From JAZSMS01 sp045536015 (GTDB lineage: Bacteria > Bacillota > Clostridia > Christensenellales > QALW01): a stretch of 6,682 nucleotides of DNA. The stretch is from positions 1 to 6,682 of the forward strand of contig JAZSMS010000028.1 in the NCBI GenBank assembly GCA_045536015.1, read 5' to 3'. The position numbers and the translations under genes were made by a program. The notes under the pieces were generated by a model. It was not told the DNA's origin. It did no database searches and saw nothing but the letters and a program-made list of their open reading frames with translations. Of the stretch, positions 5,115 through 6,682 are shown one piece after another. The stretch's first letter is position 1. The number at the start of each line of letters is the position of its first letter.

Positions 5115-6682
5115 ATGTCTTTTGTTCATCTTCATACTCATACTGAGTATAGTCTTTTAGATGGCGCGGCTAAAATAGACGAGCTTATCAATGAGGCAAA
5201 AAACAAAAATTTCACATCGCTTGCTATAACCGACCACGGCGTTATGTACGGTGCAGTTGAGTTTTATAAGTCTGCCAAAAAAGCAGGAATAAAGCCCATT
5301 ATTGGCTGCGAAGTATACGTTGCGCCGCGTAGCCGTTTTGATAAGGCAGGTAAGGCTGATAAAGAATACGCCCACCTCATTTTACTTGTAAAAAACGAAG
5401 AGGGCTATCAAAATTTAATCAAGCTTGTTTCTGCCGCTTTTACCGAAGGCTATTATTATAAGCCGCGTATTGACTACGATTTGTTAGAAACGCTCTCGGG
5501 TGGTTTAATATGCCTTTCTGCGTGCCTGGCAGGTGATATTCCGCAACTTTTATTGCAAGGAGATTACGATGGTGCACGCGAACTTGCTATTCGTTTAAAT
5601 AATATGTTTCCTGAAGATTTTTATATCGAAATTCAGGATCACGGAATGCAGGAGCAAAAGCAAATTTTACCGCAACTGATAAAGCTTGCACGAGAAATAG
5701 ACGTGCCTATCGTTGCTACAAACGACGTTCACTATATACGCAAAGAAGATGCTAAAATGCACGATTTTCTGCTTTGCGTTCAGACAGGAAAAACTCTTGA
5801 TTCGCCCGATAGAATGCGTTTTGAGCAAGATGAGTTCTATCTTAAAAGTGAAGAAGAGATGCGCGAAATTTTCTCGTTTATCCCCGAGTCTATCGATAAT
5901 ACCGAGCTTATTGCCCAAAAATGCAATTTTGATTTTGAGTTTGGTAACACTCATATTCCGTATTATGAGGTTCCGGGTGGTCTTACTGCCGCAGAATACT
6001 TATACGAGCTTGGTATCGACGGCTTAAACAAAAAATATTCAAGCGTAACGGACGAAATTATGTCGCGCTTTGATTACGAATTTAATATGATCAAGCGAAT
6101 GGGGTACGTTGAATACTATCTTATCGTCTGGGATTATATCAACTATGCTCGCAGTCAGGATATAGTTGTAGGTCCCGGCAGAGGTAGTGGTGCGGGAAGC
6201 CTGGTTGCATACGCTATAGGTATAACTAATATTGATCCGATTAAATACAATCTTCTTTTCGAACGCTTTTTAAACCCCGAACGCGTAAGTATGCCCGACT
6301 TTGACGTTGACTTTTGCTTTGAACGCAGAGGCGAGGTAATTGACTATGTAAAGCGCAAATATGGGGAAGATCACGTTGCACAAATTGTAACATTTGGTAC
6401 TATGAAAGCGCGCGCTGTTATCCGCGACGTTGGCAGAGTTATGAATTTGCCGTATGCCGATGTTGACAAAATTGCAAAAATGATTCCGCGCGAACTTGAT
6501 ATTACAATAGAGCGTGCTTTAAAGGTTAACCCCGAGCTTCGCGATGCATGCGAAGCAGATAAAAATGTTGCTTTACTTATAGAAATGGCACAAAAACTTG
6601 AAGGTTTACCGCGAAATTCTTCGACGCACGCTGCAGGTGTTGTTATTTCTAAAAATCCTGTAGATACTTACGTTCCGCTTTG
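5115..6682 (+). CDS. dnaE: DNA polymerase III alpha subunit DnaE (N-terminal part)
   Basis: C-family replicative polymerase; 522 codons are present and the right edge cuts the gene (full-length DnaE has about 1,100-1,200 residues). Residues 1-270 are the PHP domain, with HLHTHTEYSLLDG (5-17), ITDHG (38-42), GCEVYV (64-69), Glu171 and ATNDVHY (201-207). The residues expected to bind metal are kept, unlike E. coli DnaE, so this domain may proofread, as reported for Thermus. The polymerase palm follows: GPGRGSGAGSL (353-363) and PDFDVDF (394-400) with the catalytic aspartates Asp396 and Asp398, then STHAAGVV (503-510). The third catalytic Asp would lie past the edge or near it. The ATG directly follows the stop of the HPr-like gene. 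The nearest ribosome binding site, AAGGA (5098-5102), is 12 bases away, so coupling to the upstream gene is likely. Confidence 0.97.
   Translation, partial: MSFVHLHTHTEYSLLDGAAKIDELINEAKNKNFTSLAITDHGVMYGAVEFYKSAKKAGIKPIIGCEVYVAPRSRFDKAGKADKEYAHLILLVKNEEGYQNLIKLVSAAFTEGYYYKPRIDYDLLETLSGGLICLSACLAGDIPQLLLQGDYDGARELAIRLNNMFPEDFYIEIQDHGMQEQKQILPQLIKLAREIDVPIVATNDVHYIRKEDAKMHDFLLCVQTGKTLDSPDRMRFEQDEFYLKSEEEMREIFSFIPESIDNTELIAQKCNFDFEFGNTHIPYYEVPGGLTAAEYLYELGIDGLNKKYSSVTDEIMSRFDYEFNMIKRMGYVEYYLIVWDYINYARSQDIVVGPGRGSGAGSLVAYAIGITNIDPIKYNLLFERFLNPERVSMPDFDVDFCFERRGEVIDYVKRKYGEDHVAQIVTFGTMKARAVIRDVGRVMNLPYADVDKIAKMIPRELDITIERALKVNPELRDACEADKNVALLIEMAQKLEGLPRNSSTHAAGVVISKNPVDTYVPL

Noticed and set aside
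5157..6027. Short open frames on both strands within dnaE
   Set aside because: The continuous DnaE reading frame explains this stretch completely.

Overview
The window is AT-rich, compactly packed DNA that looks like the chromosome of a low-GC Firmicute of the class Clostridia, probably an uncultured gut-type lineage. The support is gene content and order (murB, PHP phosphoesterase, rapZ/yvcJ, whiA, HPr-like gene, dnaE), AGGAGG-type ribosome binding sites, sigma-A-like promoters and start-stop overlaps. The genus cannot be named from this sequence. There is no sign of a mobile element, CRISPR array, tRNA or rRNA.

Layout. Bases 1-279 hold the 5' end of a leftward gene for a small secreted protein of unknown function, which runs off the left edge. 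A divergent AT-rich spacer (280-427) holds a good leftward promoter, a weaker rightward one and a perfect 12-bp direct repeat. Bases 428-1363 encode a short, exported solute-binding-protein-like protein with no transporter genes beside it. A strong promoter overlapping that gene's stop codon drives a tightly packed rightward operon: murB (1416-2318), a PHP-domain phosphoesterase (2322-3086, TTG start), rapZ (3083-3934, GTG start), whiA (3931-4872), a degenerate HPr/Crh-like gene (4869-5114) and dnaE (from 5115, cut by the right edge). Three consecutive junctions are 4-base overlaps (GTGA, ATGA, ATGA), and dnaE starts at the base after the preceding stop, so translation is probably coupled.

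How the genes fit together. The operon links peptidoglycan precursor synthesis (MurB), amino-sugar and nucleotide sensing (RapZ), a division-linked regulator (WhiA), a regulatory HPr-like protein and the replicative polymerase (DnaE). This is a variant of the Bacillus yvcI-yvcJ-yvcK-yvcL-crh locus.

Two departures stand out. First, the gluconeogenesis factor yvcK/glmR, which sits between rapZ and whiA in Bacillus, is absent. Second, the HPr-like protein in the crh position has no histidine at all: the phosphorylatable His15 is replaced by Asp, while the regulatory Ser46 neighbourhood is kept. I see no clearly novel multi-gene system. The HPr-like protein, the missing yvcK and the stand-alone short binding protein are the items most worth following up.
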